Source: Streptomyces parvus (GTDB taxonomy: Bacteria > Actinomycetota > Actinomycetes > Streptomycetales > Streptomycetaceae). Taken from it: a stretch of 64,000 nucleotides of DNA. Positions within the stretch are counted from its first letter, which is position 1. Every line of letters starts with the position of its first letter. The translations under genes were made by a program, and so were the position numbers. The stretch spans positions 248,001 to 312,000 of the forward strand of contig NZ_BMRY01000002.1 in assembly GCF_014648875.1 (NCBI RefSeq), read 5' to 3'. Below are positions 25,952 through 33,982 of the stretch, in pieces. The notes under the pieces were generated by a model. The model did no database searches and was not told the origin of the DNA. It saw only the letters and a list, made by a program, of their open reading frames with translations.

Positions 25952-26772
25952 GCACGCACTCTCCGGCCACCACCCTGGTGGCGAGCGACCTCGACCGTAC
26001 GCTCATCTACTCGGCCGCCTCGCTCGACCTGTCCATGCCGGACGCGGAGGCCCCCCGGCTCCTGTGCGTCGAGGTGTACGGCCACAAGCCCCTCTCGTAC
26101 ATGACGGAGACAGCCGCCGCGCTCCTCACCGAGGTGGCGGGCGCCACGGTCTTCGTGCCGACCACCACCCGCACCCGCGAGCAGTACGGGCGCATCCACC
26201 TCCCCGGCCCCGCCCCCCGGTACGCGATCTGCGCCAACGGCGGCCACATCCTGGTCGACGGGGTCTCCGACCGCGACTGGCAGCAGCGGGTGGAGTCCCG
26301 GATCGCGGCCGAGTGCGCGCCGCTCACCGAGGTCCGCGCCCACCTCGCGACCACCGCGGACCCGGCCTGGCTGCTGAAGGAACGCGTCGCCGAGGACCTC
26401 TTCGCCTACCTTGTCGTCGAACGGTCCCTGCTGCCCGAGGAGTGGGTGAAGGAACTGGCGGCCTGGGCCCGCCCGCGCGGCTGGACGGTCTCCCTCCAGG
26501 GCCGCAAGATCTACGCGGTCCCGGCCCCGCTCACCAAGAGCGCCGCGATGCATGAGGTCGCCCGCCGCACGGGAGCCACCCGCACGCTCGCCGCCGGCGA
26601 CTCCCTGCTCGACGCCGACCTGCTGCTCGCCGCCGACCTCGGCTGGCGCCCCGGCCACGGCGAACTGGCCGACGAGGGCTGGCGGGCCCCGCACGTGGTG
26701 GCCCTTCAGGAGCGGGGCGGGGCGGCGGGGGAGGAGATCCTGCGCCGCTTCCTGGCGGCCGCCGCTGTGTGA
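25948..26772 (+). CDS. HAD family phosphatase of the Ter module
   Basis: A 274-residue haloacid-dehalogenase hydrolase. Motif I is SDLDRTLIYS with nucleophile Asp14 and Asp16; motif IV is AAGDSLLDADLL near residue 216. The cap inserted between them suits a small phosphorylated substrate. The start overlaps the PRTase-fusion stop as ATGA, so the two are translationally coupled; the natural role would be to dephosphorylate a ribonucleotide-like intermediate made by that fusion (inference from neighbourhood and from published Ter-cluster analysis). Confidence 0.9.
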   Translation: MSTHSPATTLVASDLDRTLIYSAASLDLSMPDAEAPRLLCVEVYGHKPLSYMTETAAALLTEVAGATVFVPTTTRTREQYGRIHLPGPAPRYAICANGGHILVDGVSDRDWQQRVESRIAAECAPLTEVRAHLATTADPAWLLKERVAEDLFAYLVVERSLLPEEWVKELAAWARPRGWTVSLQGRKIYAVPAPLTKSAAMHEVARRTGATRTLAAGDSLLDADLLLAADLGWRPGHGELADEGWRAPHVVALQERGGAAGEEILRRFLAAAAV

Positions 26773-26813
26773 GTTCTCCTGCGCGCGGGCGCGCGTTGCG
26801 CGAGGCTGGGGGC

Positions 26814-27473
26814 ATGACCAAGGGCAACGACACAACGATCACCGACGAGCTCTACCAGTACATGCTGGCCCACAACCCGCCGCTGGACCCGGTCCAGCGG
26901 GAGCTGGTGGACACCACGTACGCGCAGTTCCCCGACCACGCGGGCATGGTGTCGGCCGAGGAACAGGCCCCGCTGCTGGCCTTCCTCGTCCGGCTGGTGG
27001 GCGCCCGGCACGTGGTGGAGGTCGGCACGTTCACCGGGTTCAGCGCCCTGGCGATGGCCCAGGCGCTGCCCGCCGACGGCACGCTGATCGCCTGTGACAT
27101 CTCGGAGGAGTGGACGGCGTACGGCCGTGCGGCCTGGGAGAAGGCCGGCGTCGCGGACCGGATCGACCTGCGGATCGCCCCCGCCCTGGACACCCTGCGC
27201 GCCATGCCCGCCGAGCCGCACATCGACTTCGCCTACCTGGACGCGGACAAGGGCGGCTACATCGCGTACTGGGAGGAGCTGGTGCCCCGGATGCGGCAGG
27301 GCGGGGTCATCGCCACGGACAACGTGCTCTTCCACGGCGGGGTGACGGACCCGGCGGCGACGGGCCCGACGGCGGCGATCAAGGAGTTCAACGACCATGT
27401 GAGCGCGGACGCCCGCATGGACAGCGTCCTGCTGACGGTCGCGGACGGCCTGACCCTGTCCCGCAAGAGGTAG
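26814..27473 (+). CDS. SAM-dependent O-methyltransferase, family 3
   Basis: A 219-residue class I methyltransferase of the catechol/caffeoyl-CoA O-methyltransferase family. The SAM-binding motif is VVEVGTFTGFSALAMAQAL and the metal-binding region is FAYLDADKGGY with ATDNVLFHGGV after it. The ATG at 26814 has GGCTGGGGG just upstream; the open frame 45 bp further up lacks an RBS. It lies 41 bp after the HAD gene on the same strand. Whether it modifies the Ter-module product or is simply a neighbour cannot be decided; this methyltransferase is common elsewhere in Streptomyces. Confidence 0.9.
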   Translation: MTKGNDTTITDELYQYMLAHNPPLDPVQRELVDTTYAQFPDHAGMVSAEEQAPLLAFLVRLVGARHVVEVGTFTGFSALAMAQALPADGTLIACDISEEWTAYGRAAWEKAGVADRIDLRIAPALDTLRAMPAEPHIDFAYLDADKGGYIAYWEELVPRMRQGGVIATDNVLFHGGVTDPAATGPTAAIKEFNDHVSADARMDSVLLTVADGLTLSRKR

Positions 27474-27506
27474 TGGCGGGCCGCTGCGGGGACGGGTTCC
27501 GGGGGC

Positions 27507-27725
27507 TCAGCCGCAGCATCCGCCCCCGCAGCAGCCACCGCCACCGCCTCCGCCGGAGGGCGCCGGAGCGGCCCCGGCAGCGCCGCCCACGGCCACGGCG
27601 GACAGCAGCTTGACGGTGTCGTCGTGGCCCGCGGGGCAGGAGGCGGGGTCCGAGGACTGCGCCATGGGACGGCTGACTTCGAAGGTGTCTCCGCAGGTGC
27701 GGCAGCGGAATTCGTAACGAGGCAT
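27507..27725 (-). CDS. FmdB family zinc-ribbon protein
   Basis: A 72-residue protein with the FmdB/CxxC zinc ribbon: YEFRCRTCGDTFEV supplies the first Cys pair and CPAGHDD supplies a Cys-His knuckle in place of the second CxxC. The C-terminus is a Gly run carrying two CC pairs (GGCCGGGCCG), which may bind additional metal. Putative regulatory/RNA- or DNA-associated function; no experimental role known to me. Convergent with the O-methyltransferase gene. Confidence 0.85.
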   Translation of the reverse strand: MPRYEFRCRTCGDTFEVSRPMAQSSDPASCPAGHDDTVKLLSAVAVGGAAGAAPAPSGGGGGGGCCGGGCCG

Positions 27726-27823
27726 GGACTCAGGCTAGAGCACACGTCCCTGGGGCCAGGCGTCAATCCGCAGTCGTCGCCCGGAGCGCAGCAGGCGGCA
27801 GGCGGCAGTTCGACGACAGGGCC

Positions 27824-29203
27824 CTACGCGCCGCCGCCGCGTGCCTCGCGGATGTCGGAGACGACCCGGGCCGCGGTCTGCCGTACGGCCTCGGTCTCGG
27901 TCAGGAAGTGCCAGTAGTCGGGGTGGCGCCCTTCGAGCCCGGCGATCGCCCGGTCCAGCCGGGCGACGGAGTCGTCGAGCGGCCGCGCGTGCCGGGGATC
28001 GGGCGTGTGCCGGCCGGCCATGGCGAGGCGCTGCGCGTCCCGCACCGCGAACCGGGTCCGCTCGATCTCCTGCTGCGGGTCCTTCGCCACCGCGTTCAGC
28101 CGCTGCAACCGGTCCCCGGCGGCGGAGACCGCCTCGTCCACCGCGTTGAGCAGGGCGCGGACCGTGGACAGCCGGGACGTGGCGTCCGCCCAGCGCTGCT
28201 CCTCGCGCGCCTTCGCCGCCTCGGCCAGCTTGTCCTCCGCCTGCCGTACGTTGACGGCGGCCTGCTCCGGGACCGGCTGGAGGTCCTGCCAGCAGGCGGC
28301 CGAGAACCGCCGCCGCAACTCGCTGAGCACCGGCTCCACCGAGCCCGCCCGGGTCGTCAGCGCCTGCGCCCGGGTCCGCAGGGACACCAGCCGCCGGTCG
28401 ATCTCGGCGGCCCGCTCGGGCAGCCGCTCCGCCTCGGTGCGCACGGCCTCGGCATCCCGGAGCACCACATCGGCACGCTGGAGGGTCTCGGGGACGCCGT
28501 GCTGTCCCGCGCCCTGGTTCAGCTTGGTCAGCTCGGGAGCGAGCGCGGCCAGCCGGGCGGCGAGCTCATCGGCCCGTAGCCCCGCGGCCCGCACGGTGTC
28601 GAGGGCGTTGCTCGCCGCGAGGAGTGCCTGGCGGGCCCGCTCGACAGCCGGGGCGAGCCGGGCCAGCTGGGTCTCCGCGCTGCCCAGCAGCGGCCCGAGC
28701 CCCTGCGCGAAGCGGTCCAGCTCGCCCTTGACCCGCACGAGGTCGTCCTTGGCCCGGGTCAGCTCGGTGCGGGCCCGGGAGGCGACGGCGGGCTCCAGGT
28801 CGTCCCGGTCCAGGTCATGGCTGTCGACGGCGGTGATGTAGGCGTGGCTGACCTCGTCGATGCGCCGGCCGAGAGCGGCGAAGTCCTCGGACGCCTTGCG
28901 ACCGCGCGAGGAGCTGTCCACGGCGTTGATGGTCTCGATGGAGATCCGGAGATCCCGCTGGGCGGTGTCCAGATCGTAGAACGCCTCGGCGGCGGCGTCC
29001 TTCGCGGCCTGCGCCTCGGCCCGCTGACTCTCCCCGCCGCGCCCGCCGAACCACCGGCGCGTACCGCCACCGGCGAAGGCGGCGGGCAGCACGGCCAGCG
29101 CGAGGGGCACGGGCAGCAACATCAGCGCCAGAAGATCCCGGCCACTGCGAACGGCGGACCTCGCACCCGCTCCTGCCTCCGGCCGCGCGTTGGTCGCCGT
29201 CAC
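27824..29203 (-). CDS. Membrane-anchored coiled-coil protein of unknown function
   Basis: A 459-residue protein. One hydrophobic segment near residues 24-45 (LLALMLLPVPLALAVLPAAFA) is followed by a long helical, charged region (about 60-420) dominated by Ala, Glu, Arg, Leu and Gln with heptad character, indicating extended coiled coil. No catalytic motif seen. It probably projects a rod from the membrane and may act as an envelope scaffold (inference). The GTG at 29203 is preceded by GAGAGGGAT. I do not recognise a named family. 98 bp separate its end from the FmdB gene, with nothing evident between. Confidence 0.8.
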   Translation of the reverse strand: MTATNARPEAGAGARSAVRSGRDLLALMLLPVPLALAVLPAAFAGGGTRRWFGGRGGESQRAEAQAAKDAAAEAFYDLDTAQRDLRISIETINAVDSSSRGRKASEDFAALGRRIDEVSHAYITAVDSHDLDRDDLEPAVASRARTELTRAKDDLVRVKGELDRFAQGLGPLLGSAETQLARLAPAVERARQALLAASNALDTVRAAGLRADELAARLAALAPELTKLNQGAGQHGVPETLQRADVVLRDAEAVRTEAERLPERAAEIDRRLVSLRTRAQALTTRAGSVEPVLSELRRRFSAACWQDLQPVPEQAAVNVRQAEDKLAEAAKAREEQRWADATSRLSTVRALLNAVDEAVSAAGDRLQRLNAVAKDPQQEIERTRFAVRDAQRLAMAGRHTPDPRHARPLDDSVARLDRAIAGLEGRHPDYWHFLTETEAVRQTAARVVSDIREARGGGA

Positions 29204-29274
29204 ATCCCTCTCCCGTGCCGATTCGCCCTGCCCGGTACATTCTCCCACCAGGTAAGGACGAACACACGGGCCGG

Positions 29275-30084
29275 TTAGTTCGCGCTTCGCACGGTGACTT
29301 CCCCGTTGTCGCTGTAGGCCTTCACCACATGGGCGCTGTCGTCGCCGCGCGGCACGCCGACGGAGACGTCCCCGTTGTCCGCGGAGGCGTCGACCTTGTA
29401 CTTCTGCCCGCCCGGCGGCAGATCGATGGTGATGCTGCCGTTGTCACTCACGGTGTCCACGAGGTCGGGCACGGAGGCGAAGCCCAGCCGGATCTCCCCG
29501 TTGTCGGCGCGGGCGGTCACGGAGGGGCCGGATATCCGCTCGGCCCGCACCTCCCCATTGTCGCTCTTGAGCTTCAGTGCGCCGCCGGCGTCCCGGACGG
29601 TGATCTCCCCGTTGTCGGACGACAGATCCAGCGCGCTGGTGAAGCCGGTGGCGGTGACCGCCCCGTTGTCCGAGGCAGCGGTCACCGCGACCCCGCGCGG
29701 CACCTTCACCCGGTGCCGGGAATCGCAGTTGGAGATGCCTTCGCACTTCACCCGGAGCGTGAGGGTGTCGCCCTCCATCTTCCACACGGCGTCGGGCCCG
29801 CTGCCGAACACCGCCCACCCGTCGAACTGCCGCTCCACCTCGACCTGCTCCACATCGGCCGGCACGAGGTCCACGACATTGCTCTCGGCGTCGATGGTCA
29901 GAGTCTTCCCTTCCAGGACGAACGACTTGCGCTCGACGGGGGCGCCTTCCACGTCCGTGCTCCCGCACCCGGTGAGAGCCAGCGCCAGCAACGCCACCCC
30001 GCCCCCGAGAGCCAGGGCCCGCCCGGCGCCCCCGAGGCGTGCCCCGGAACGGGTGCGGGTCGGTGCGCTCGTCACGATGTCCAC
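29275..30084 (-). CDS. DUF4097 beta-strand-repeat lipoprotein
   Basis: A 269-residue exported lipoprotein: a signal peptide (RALALGGGVALLALALTG) leads into the lipobox LTGC. The mature protein is a regular beta-solenoid with seven strand-turn repeats built on the (S/A)DNG motif: SDNGAVTATG, SDNGEITVRD, SDNGEVRAER, ADNGEIRLGF, SDNGSITIDL, ADNGDVSVGV, SDNGEVTVRS. This is the DUF4097 (DUF4098-like) adhesin/beta-repeat family; the role is unknown. The GTG at 30084 is preceded by GGGGGA at suitable distance; an ATG 66 bp upstream is in frame but unlikely. Divergent from the tRNA gene. Confidence 0.88.
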   Translation of the reverse strand: MDIVTSAPTRTRSGARLGGAGRALALGGGVALLALALTGCGSTDVEGAPVERKSFVLEGKTLTIDAESNVVDLVPADVEQVEVERQFDGWAVFGSGPDAVWKMEGDTLTLRVKCEGISNCDSRHRVKVPRGVAVTAASDNGAVTATGFTSALDLSSDNGEITVRDAGGALKLKSDNGEVRAERISGPSVTARADNGEIRLGFASVPDLVDTVSDNGSITIDLPPGGQKYKVDASADNGDVSVGVPRGDDSAHVVKAYSDNGEVTVRSAN

Positions 30085-30234
30085 GGTGATCGGTCCCCCA
30101 GTGCGTCCGGTGCGTGCGGTGCGTGCCACCGGGCGTCGTTGCCGGTGCACTCAAACCGTATGCACCGACGACTCGCGGCGGGATCCGGCCGGCCACCGTC
30201 TCGAGGGTGGGGTTATCCCCCGGTCCCGAACGGT

Positions 30235-30264
30235 TTATGAGCAGGGCCCCGGTCCATGTACGCT
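30235..30264 (+). promoter_or_regulatory. Probable promoter of the tRNA-Val gene
   Basis: TTATGA (30235-30240) and TACGCT (30259-30264) are 18 bp apart and place transcription start near 30271, about 8 bp before the mature tRNA 5' end. Confidence 0.45.
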
Positions 30265-30278
30265 GTTGCCTCATCCAC

Positions 30279-30350
30279 GGGTGCGTAGCTCAGGGGTAGA
30301 GCGCTGCTCTTACAAAGCAGATGTCGGCGGTTCGAAACCGTCCGCGCCCA
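30279..30350 (+). tRNA. tRNA-Val (anticodon UAC)
   Basis: Complete cloverleaf: acceptor stem GGGTGCG (30279-30285) pairs with CGCGCCC (30343-30349) including one T-G pair, and discriminator A is at 30350. Anticodon stem CTGCT/AGCAG encloses loop CTTACAA, anticodon TAC at 30311-30313. T-loop GGTTCGAAACC is canonical. CCA is not encoded in full (ACCG follows). The short D-arm and 72-base length are normal. It reads GUA and probably GUG codons, of which GUA is rare in this genome. Confidence 0.97.
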
Positions 30351-30382
30351 CCGAGGACAAACAGCAGGTGAGAGCCTGTTTC

Positions 30383-30412
30383 GGCCCCCCAATCGTGATC
30401 GATTGGGGGGCC
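30383..30412 (+). terminator. Hairpin terminator after tRNA-Val
   Basis: GGCCCCCCAATCG (30383-30395) pairs perfectly with CGATTGGGGGGCC (30400-30412) around a TGAT loop. It also faces the end of the convergent hypothetical gene at 30452 and could act on both. Confidence 0.85.
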
Positions 30413-30451
30413 TCCTCATGCCGGAAGCCCACCAGGACGCGTGGGCGCGCG

Positions 30452-30970
30452 TCAGGTGGACTCCGACCGGGTGTCGACGACGCGGCGGGGAGCAGACGGA
30501 GTGCCGTAGCCGGCTGCGGCCTGCCGCAGCTCGGTGTGGGTGGTGTGCGTATGCTGCCGCGCCGCTTCGAGCTTGGCCTCGATCTCCGGTGTGTAGCGGC
30601 CGTCCTGCGGTACGCCGGGGTCGATCTCGCTCAGCCCCAGAGCGCTCCAGGCCGCGCGCCCGGCCGCGCGGAGCAGGGTCTCGTCCGTGACGGCGAGGGC
30701 GAGCCGGTCCCGGGCCTCGGTCACATCACTGCGGGCCTGATAGAAATCCGCCCGGACGACGGGGTCCGGCTCGCCCGCGCGGAGGGCGTCCACCCGGAGC
30801 CAGTACAGCTGGCGGTAGCGGAGTGCGGCGCTCAGGAGCCGGCCGGTGAGGTCCGCGACGTGCTCACGGTGCTGGTCGCGCCGGCTGCGCCGGTCGGTCA
30901 CCTGCTGGGTGACGGTCACGAGGAGCCCGCCGGCGAGGGTGCCTATGACGGCGATGGCGCTTTCCCACAT
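30452..30970 (-). CDS. Hypothetical membrane-anchored protein
   Basis: A 172-residue protein with one N-terminal membrane segment (ESAIAVIGTLAGGLLVTVTQQ) followed by a basic stretch (DRRSRRDQHRE) and a helical cytoplasmic domain rich in Arg, Ala, Leu and Asp. The last 40 residues are hydrophilic and probably disordered. I recognise this only as a conserved Streptomyces hypothetical. Its ATG overlaps the stop of a 22-residue ORF (ATGA), suggesting translational coupling. Confidence 0.75.
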   Translation of the reverse strand: MWESAIAVIGTLAGGLLVTVTQQVTDRRSRRDQHREHVADLTGRLLSAALRYRQLYWLRVDALRAGEPDPVVRADFYQARSDVTEARDRLALAVTDETLLRAAGRAAWSALGLSEIDPGVPQDGRYTPEIEAKLEAARQHTHTTHTELRQAAAGYGTPSAPRRVVDTRSEST

Positions 30971-31038
30971 CAGAGGTGATCCCCGTCGGTCTCGCTGCGG
31001 TCCAAGTGGTCGGGCTCGAACAGATCTTGATCGGTCAT
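30970..31038 (-). CDS. Possible 22-residue acidic leader peptide
   Basis: Encodes MTDQDLFEPDHLDRSETDGD plus two residues, then TGA overlapping the start of the 172-residue gene. AAGGGA lies ten bases ahead of its ATG. Seven of its 22 residues are Asp or Glu. It may be a real microprotein or just a translational-coupling leader; there is no homology I can name. Confidence 0.45.
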   Translation of the reverse strand: MTDQDLFEPDHLDRSETDGDHL

Positions 31039-31188
31039 GGGGATATCGTCCCTTCTACTGTCGACCGTTGGAGGCCGATCCGCGTTTCTCCTGCTCGCGG
31101 GCGGCCTTCGTCGGGTCGGCCATCGAGCCGGGCGGTGACGCGGCGGGACGACGGCCTGACCGAACGGTGAAGGACGAGGGGGCAGTTG

Positions 31189-31842
31189 ATGGGGCAGACA
31201 CTGGCGGAGATCCTGGACGGGGCGGCGTGCGGGCGGTTTCCCAAGACCGACGGGCGAACGACCGTGGTCGCCGCGCCCAGTTGCCGTGACACCGGAGTGA
31301 TCGCCTTCACCGCGCACTCGGTCGTCTTCACCGACGAGGACCCCGAGTGGGTCCATGCCACGCTGGCCGCGCTGGACTGCGACGCGCTGGCCGCGACCAT
31401 GCATCCGCGCTTCCTGTCGGCCTTCCTGGAGCGTACCGGGCGGACCACCGACACGATCGACCTCCTGACCGTGGCGTCCTCGCTGCCCGGTGAACCCGGC
31501 CTGGAAGTAAGGGAGATCACCGATCCCGTGCACCCGCGGGTCGTGAGTGCCCGTCGGCGCCGGGACGGGGTGCGGATGTGGGAGGCCGACGGGGGCGTGC
31601 TGGTGCTCGGGCGTGGCGTGGCCGGGCGTTGGGAGGTGGCCGTCGAGCTGGAGGAGAACGCCCGGCACCGAGGGCTCGGGCGCGCACTCGCCACGGCCGC
31701 ACGGCATCTCGTACCCCCGGGCGAACCGCTCTGGTCGCAGCAGGCCGCGGGCAACGCGCGCAGCATCAGGGCGTTCCAGGCCGCCGGATTCCGGCCCGTC
31801 GGCTCGGAAGCGCTGCTCCTCGGCCGTCGGGAGGGGGCGTGA
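31189..31842 (+). CDS. GNAT family N-acetyltransferase
   Basis: A 217-residue protein with the acetyl-CoA-binding GNAT signature in the C-terminal half: WEVAVELEENARHRGLGRALATAARHLV, then ARSIRAFQAAGFRPVGSEALL. The N-terminal half is less conserved and probably gives substrate specificity. ATG at 31189 with GGGGG about seven bases ahead. The stop overlaps the GTG of the inositol-phosphatase-like gene (GTGA), so they form a two-gene operon; a link in function is not obvious. Confidence 0.85.
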   Translation: MGQTLAEILDGAACGRFPKTDGRTTVVAAPSCRDTGVIAFTAHSVVFTDEDPEWVHATLAALDCDALAATMHPRFLSAFLERTGRTTDTIDLLTVASSLPGEPGLEVREITDPVHPRVVSARRRRDGVRMWEADGGVLVLGRGVAGRWEVAVELEENARHRGLGRALATAARHLVPPGEPLWSQQAAGNARSIRAFQAAGFRPVGSEALLLGRREGA

Positions 31843-32651
31843 TCGACGCATCCATGAAACTGACGGACACCGAGGTCGCGGCAGCCGCCGCGCTGGCCGG
31901 GGCGGAGGTCGTACGGGTCCGGTACGGGCGGCTCCACTCCCGTATCGAGAAGGGAGCCGGGGACTTCGCAACCGACGCCGACCTGGCCGCCGAGGAGGCG
32001 ATCCTCGACGTCATCCGCACCGCCCGGCCCGGGGACGCGGTGCACGGTGAGGAGGGCGGCCGGCAGGGGGCGGCCGACGCCGAGCGGGAGTGGCTGGTGG
32101 ACCCCCTGTGCGGGACGCTCAACTACGCCACCGGCTCCCAACTCGTCGCCGTCAACGTGGTGTTGCGCAACGGCCCGGCCGCCGTGGCCGATCCGTTCAG
32201 CGGCGAGGTCTTCCTCGCCGACGGGAAGACCGCCCGGGTCCGGTCCGGAATGCCGGGCGAGGAGCGGCCGTTGGCACCCACGGCGGACACCCGGCTGGTG
32301 GACGTGAACCTCGATCCGCCCTTCCCGAGCGCCCCTGGCTTCCGGGCCGTCGACCTGCTCGCCCACCCCGGGTTCGGCGAGAACTTCCGCCCGCGCGTCG
32401 TCTCCACGACGCTGGCGCTGGCCTGGGTCGCGGCAGGCAGGCGGGCCGCCTACGTCACGGACGGCGGCGATCTGAGCGGGAGCGTGCACTTCGCCGCCGG
32501 GATCGCCCTGTGCCGGGCCGCCGGCTGCGTCGTCACCGGAATCGACGGCGGCCCGGTCGGACCGGGCGACCGGGGGCTCGTCGCGGCCGCGGACGCGGGG
32601 ACGCACGAACTGCTCATGTCGATGATCGGCGGTCGTGGGCGGACCGGCTGA
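31839..32651 (+). CDS. Inositol monophosphatase-like protein with altered metal site
   Basis: A 270-residue protein with the IMPase/FBPase fold. DADLAAEEAILDVI and GEEGG match the upstream metal-ligand regions, and WLVDPLCGTLNYATG matches motif A. However, motif A normally reads DPLDGT: the second Asp, a metal ligand, is Cys here. The second signature, normally WDxAAG, reads SVHFAAG. These substitutions suggest changed metal use, a different reaction or loss of phosphatase activity. Start chosen as the GTG overlapping the GNAT stop; an ATG 15 bp downstream is possible. A Cys at that position also appears in some actinobacterial relatives as I remember them, so it may define a subfamily. Confidence 0.8.
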   Translation: MIDASMKLTDTEVAAAAALAGAEVVRVRYGRLHSRIEKGAGDFATDADLAAEEAILDVIRTARPGDAVHGEEGGRQGAADAEREWLVDPLCGTLNYATGSQLVAVNVVLRNGPAAVADPFSGEVFLADGKTARVRSGMPGEERPLAPTADTRLVDVNLDPPFPSAPGFRAVDLLAHPGFGENFRPRVVSTTLALAWVAAGRRAAYVTDGGDLSGSVHFAAGIALCRAAGCVVTGIDGGPVGPGDRGLVAAADAGTHELLMSMIGGRGRTG

Positions 32652-32656
32652 ACCCC

Positions 32657-33280
32657 TCAGATGTGCAGTTCGGGCGGGAAGCCGGTCCAGCGGAGTTCGG
32701 CGGGCAGATGGCCCGTGTCGTTGTACAGGAGGAGCGCCGGGGGGCGGCCGGGCGCGTAACGGATCACGGTCAGCCCGGCGTTGGCGTGGTTGAGGCCCAG
32801 CCAGCGCCACTTCGGGGCGTCCAGCGCGGCCCGGACGAGCCAGCCGACGAGGAAGTTGTGGGTGACGAGGAGTTCATGGCGGGGTTCGTCACCCTCGACC
32901 GTTCCCGTGAACCGTGCGAGAGCCTCCTCGGCGATACCGGGGCCCAGCTCGCGTTCCGCCGCCGGGAATTCGGCCAGCCGCGCGAGCGTCTGATCGGCCG
33001 AATCCGCCGGCAGCTCCTCCCGCGACGGCAGGTACGGGATGTAGTCGCCGGCCGGTTCGGACCGCAGCAGGGGAACCCCCGGCAACTGCTCGCCCACCAG
33101 CCGCGCCGTCTGCTCGGCGCGGGGGAGCGGGCCGTGGTGGATCGCCGTGATCGGTGCCCCGCGCAGCCGCTCCCCGAGCAGAGCGGCCTGGCGGCGGCCG
33201 GCCTCCGTCAGGGTGGTCTCGTCCTCGGAGGCCTGACCGTGCCGGGTCACGTACAGATAGCGGGCAGCCGTTGCCGTCAT
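32657..33280 (-). CDS. Histidine phosphatase family protein
   Basis: A 207-residue cytosolic enzyme of the phosphoglycerate-mutase-like superfamily. Motif VTRHGQASED supplies the catalytic phospho-His; LPRAEQTARLV and LLVTHNFLVGWLV supply the other conserved Arg and His. Small-molecule phosphatase; substrate unknown. Convergent with the IMPase-like gene with 5 bp between stops. ATG at 33280. Confidence 0.9.
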   Translation of the reverse strand: MTATAARYLYVTRHGQASEDETTLTEAGRRQAALLGERLRGAPITAIHHGPLPRAEQTARLVGEQLPGVPLLRSEPAGDYIPYLPSREELPADSADQTLARLAEFPAAERELGPGIAEEALARFTGTVEGDEPRHELLVTHNFLVGWLVRAALDAPKWRWLGLNHANAGLTVIRYAPGRPPALLLYNDTGHLPAELRWTGFPPELHI

Positions 33281-33414
33281 GGGCGGGGTCCTCCATCGCG
33301 GTTCATGATCGTAGAGACGGCTGAGGAGACGTCCCGCCGCGCCCGGGCGGTTCCGTGGAGCGGGGCGGGGCGGCCCGGGATGCGCGGGGGCAGTGGTCGG
33401 GGCACCGTGGAGGC

Positions 33415-33633
33415 ATGGCCGAGCACCCGCCCGTGATCGTCTACCCGCCTTCCGCGACCGGAGGACGGCGGGTCACCGTGCACGGCCAGATCGTGGGCCT
33501 GGCGCACGGCCGGGGCGAGGTGGCCGCGCTGCTGCGGGCCGCGGGGTTCGCCCCCGGGCCCGACAAGGTCGTCGAGCTGGACCGGCCGGGGCTGATCGAA
33601 TGGCGCGGGGGCGACCTCGACACCTGGGGGTGA
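33415..33633 (+). CDS. Small hypothetical protein
   Basis: A 72-residue protein, MAEHPPVIVYPPSATGGRRV..., ending GLIEWRGGDLDTWG. It appears to be a small beta-rich domain; I do not recognise a family but similar small proteins are common in Streptomyces. GGAGG lies close to the ATG at 33415. It ends 4 bp before the next start, so probably co-transcribed with it. Confidence 0.65.
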   Translation: MAEHPPVIVYPPSATGGRRVTVHGQIVGLAHGRGEVAALLRAAGFAPGPDKVVELDRPGLIEWRGGDLDTWG

Positions 33634-33637
33634 TCCC

Positions 33638-33982
33638 GTGAAGCGTCGTCGAACGGTACGGGAGAGCGCGTCGATCGAACCGCCGCCCGGGTATTACGTG
33701 GCCGGGGCGGAGCCCCCCGACGCGGCGCAGCGGGCGCTGATCCTGGACTGGGTCGTGAGCCGGCGCATCGCGAGCAGCTGGCGCGTGGAGTCCCGCTCCG
33801 GGAGCCAGGTGGTGCTGGTGCGCGGGCAGCCGGTGAACCATGTGCTGCACGCCTTCCTCACCGTCTTCTCGTGCCTGGTGTGGGGCGTCGTGTGGGCCGG
33901 CCTCGCCCTGGTCAACCGCGTTGAGCGGGAGGCGCTCACCGTCGACGCCCAGGGACGCATCGTCACGGTCAGCGCGCCGTGA
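33638..33982 (+). CDS. Small membrane protein of unknown function
   Basis: A 114-residue protein with one strong hydrophobic segment (HAFLTVFSCLVWGVVWAGLA) near residues 70-90 and a short soluble N-terminal part (LILDWVVSRRIASSWRVESRSG) ahead of it. GTG start at 33638. Possibly a membrane protein with a small PH-like N-terminal region (weak). It forms a pair with the preceding 72-residue gene. Confidence 0.65.
   Translation: MKRRRTVRESASIEPPPGYYVAGAEPPDAAQRALILDWVVSRRIASSWRVESRSGSQVVLVRGQPVNHVLHAFLTVFSCLVWGVVWAGLALVNRVEREALTVDAQGRIVTVSAP

Noticed and set aside
13220..27473. Biosynthetic gene cluster for a secondary metabolite spanning aceE to the O-methyltransferase
   Set aside because: No PKS, NRPS, terpene synthase or RiPP enzymes; genes fit a stress island with its own small-molecule module instead.
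30279..30450. Integration (attB) scar of a mobile element at tRNA-Val
   Set aside because: No integrase gene and no duplicated tRNA 3' end were found in the flanking sequence.
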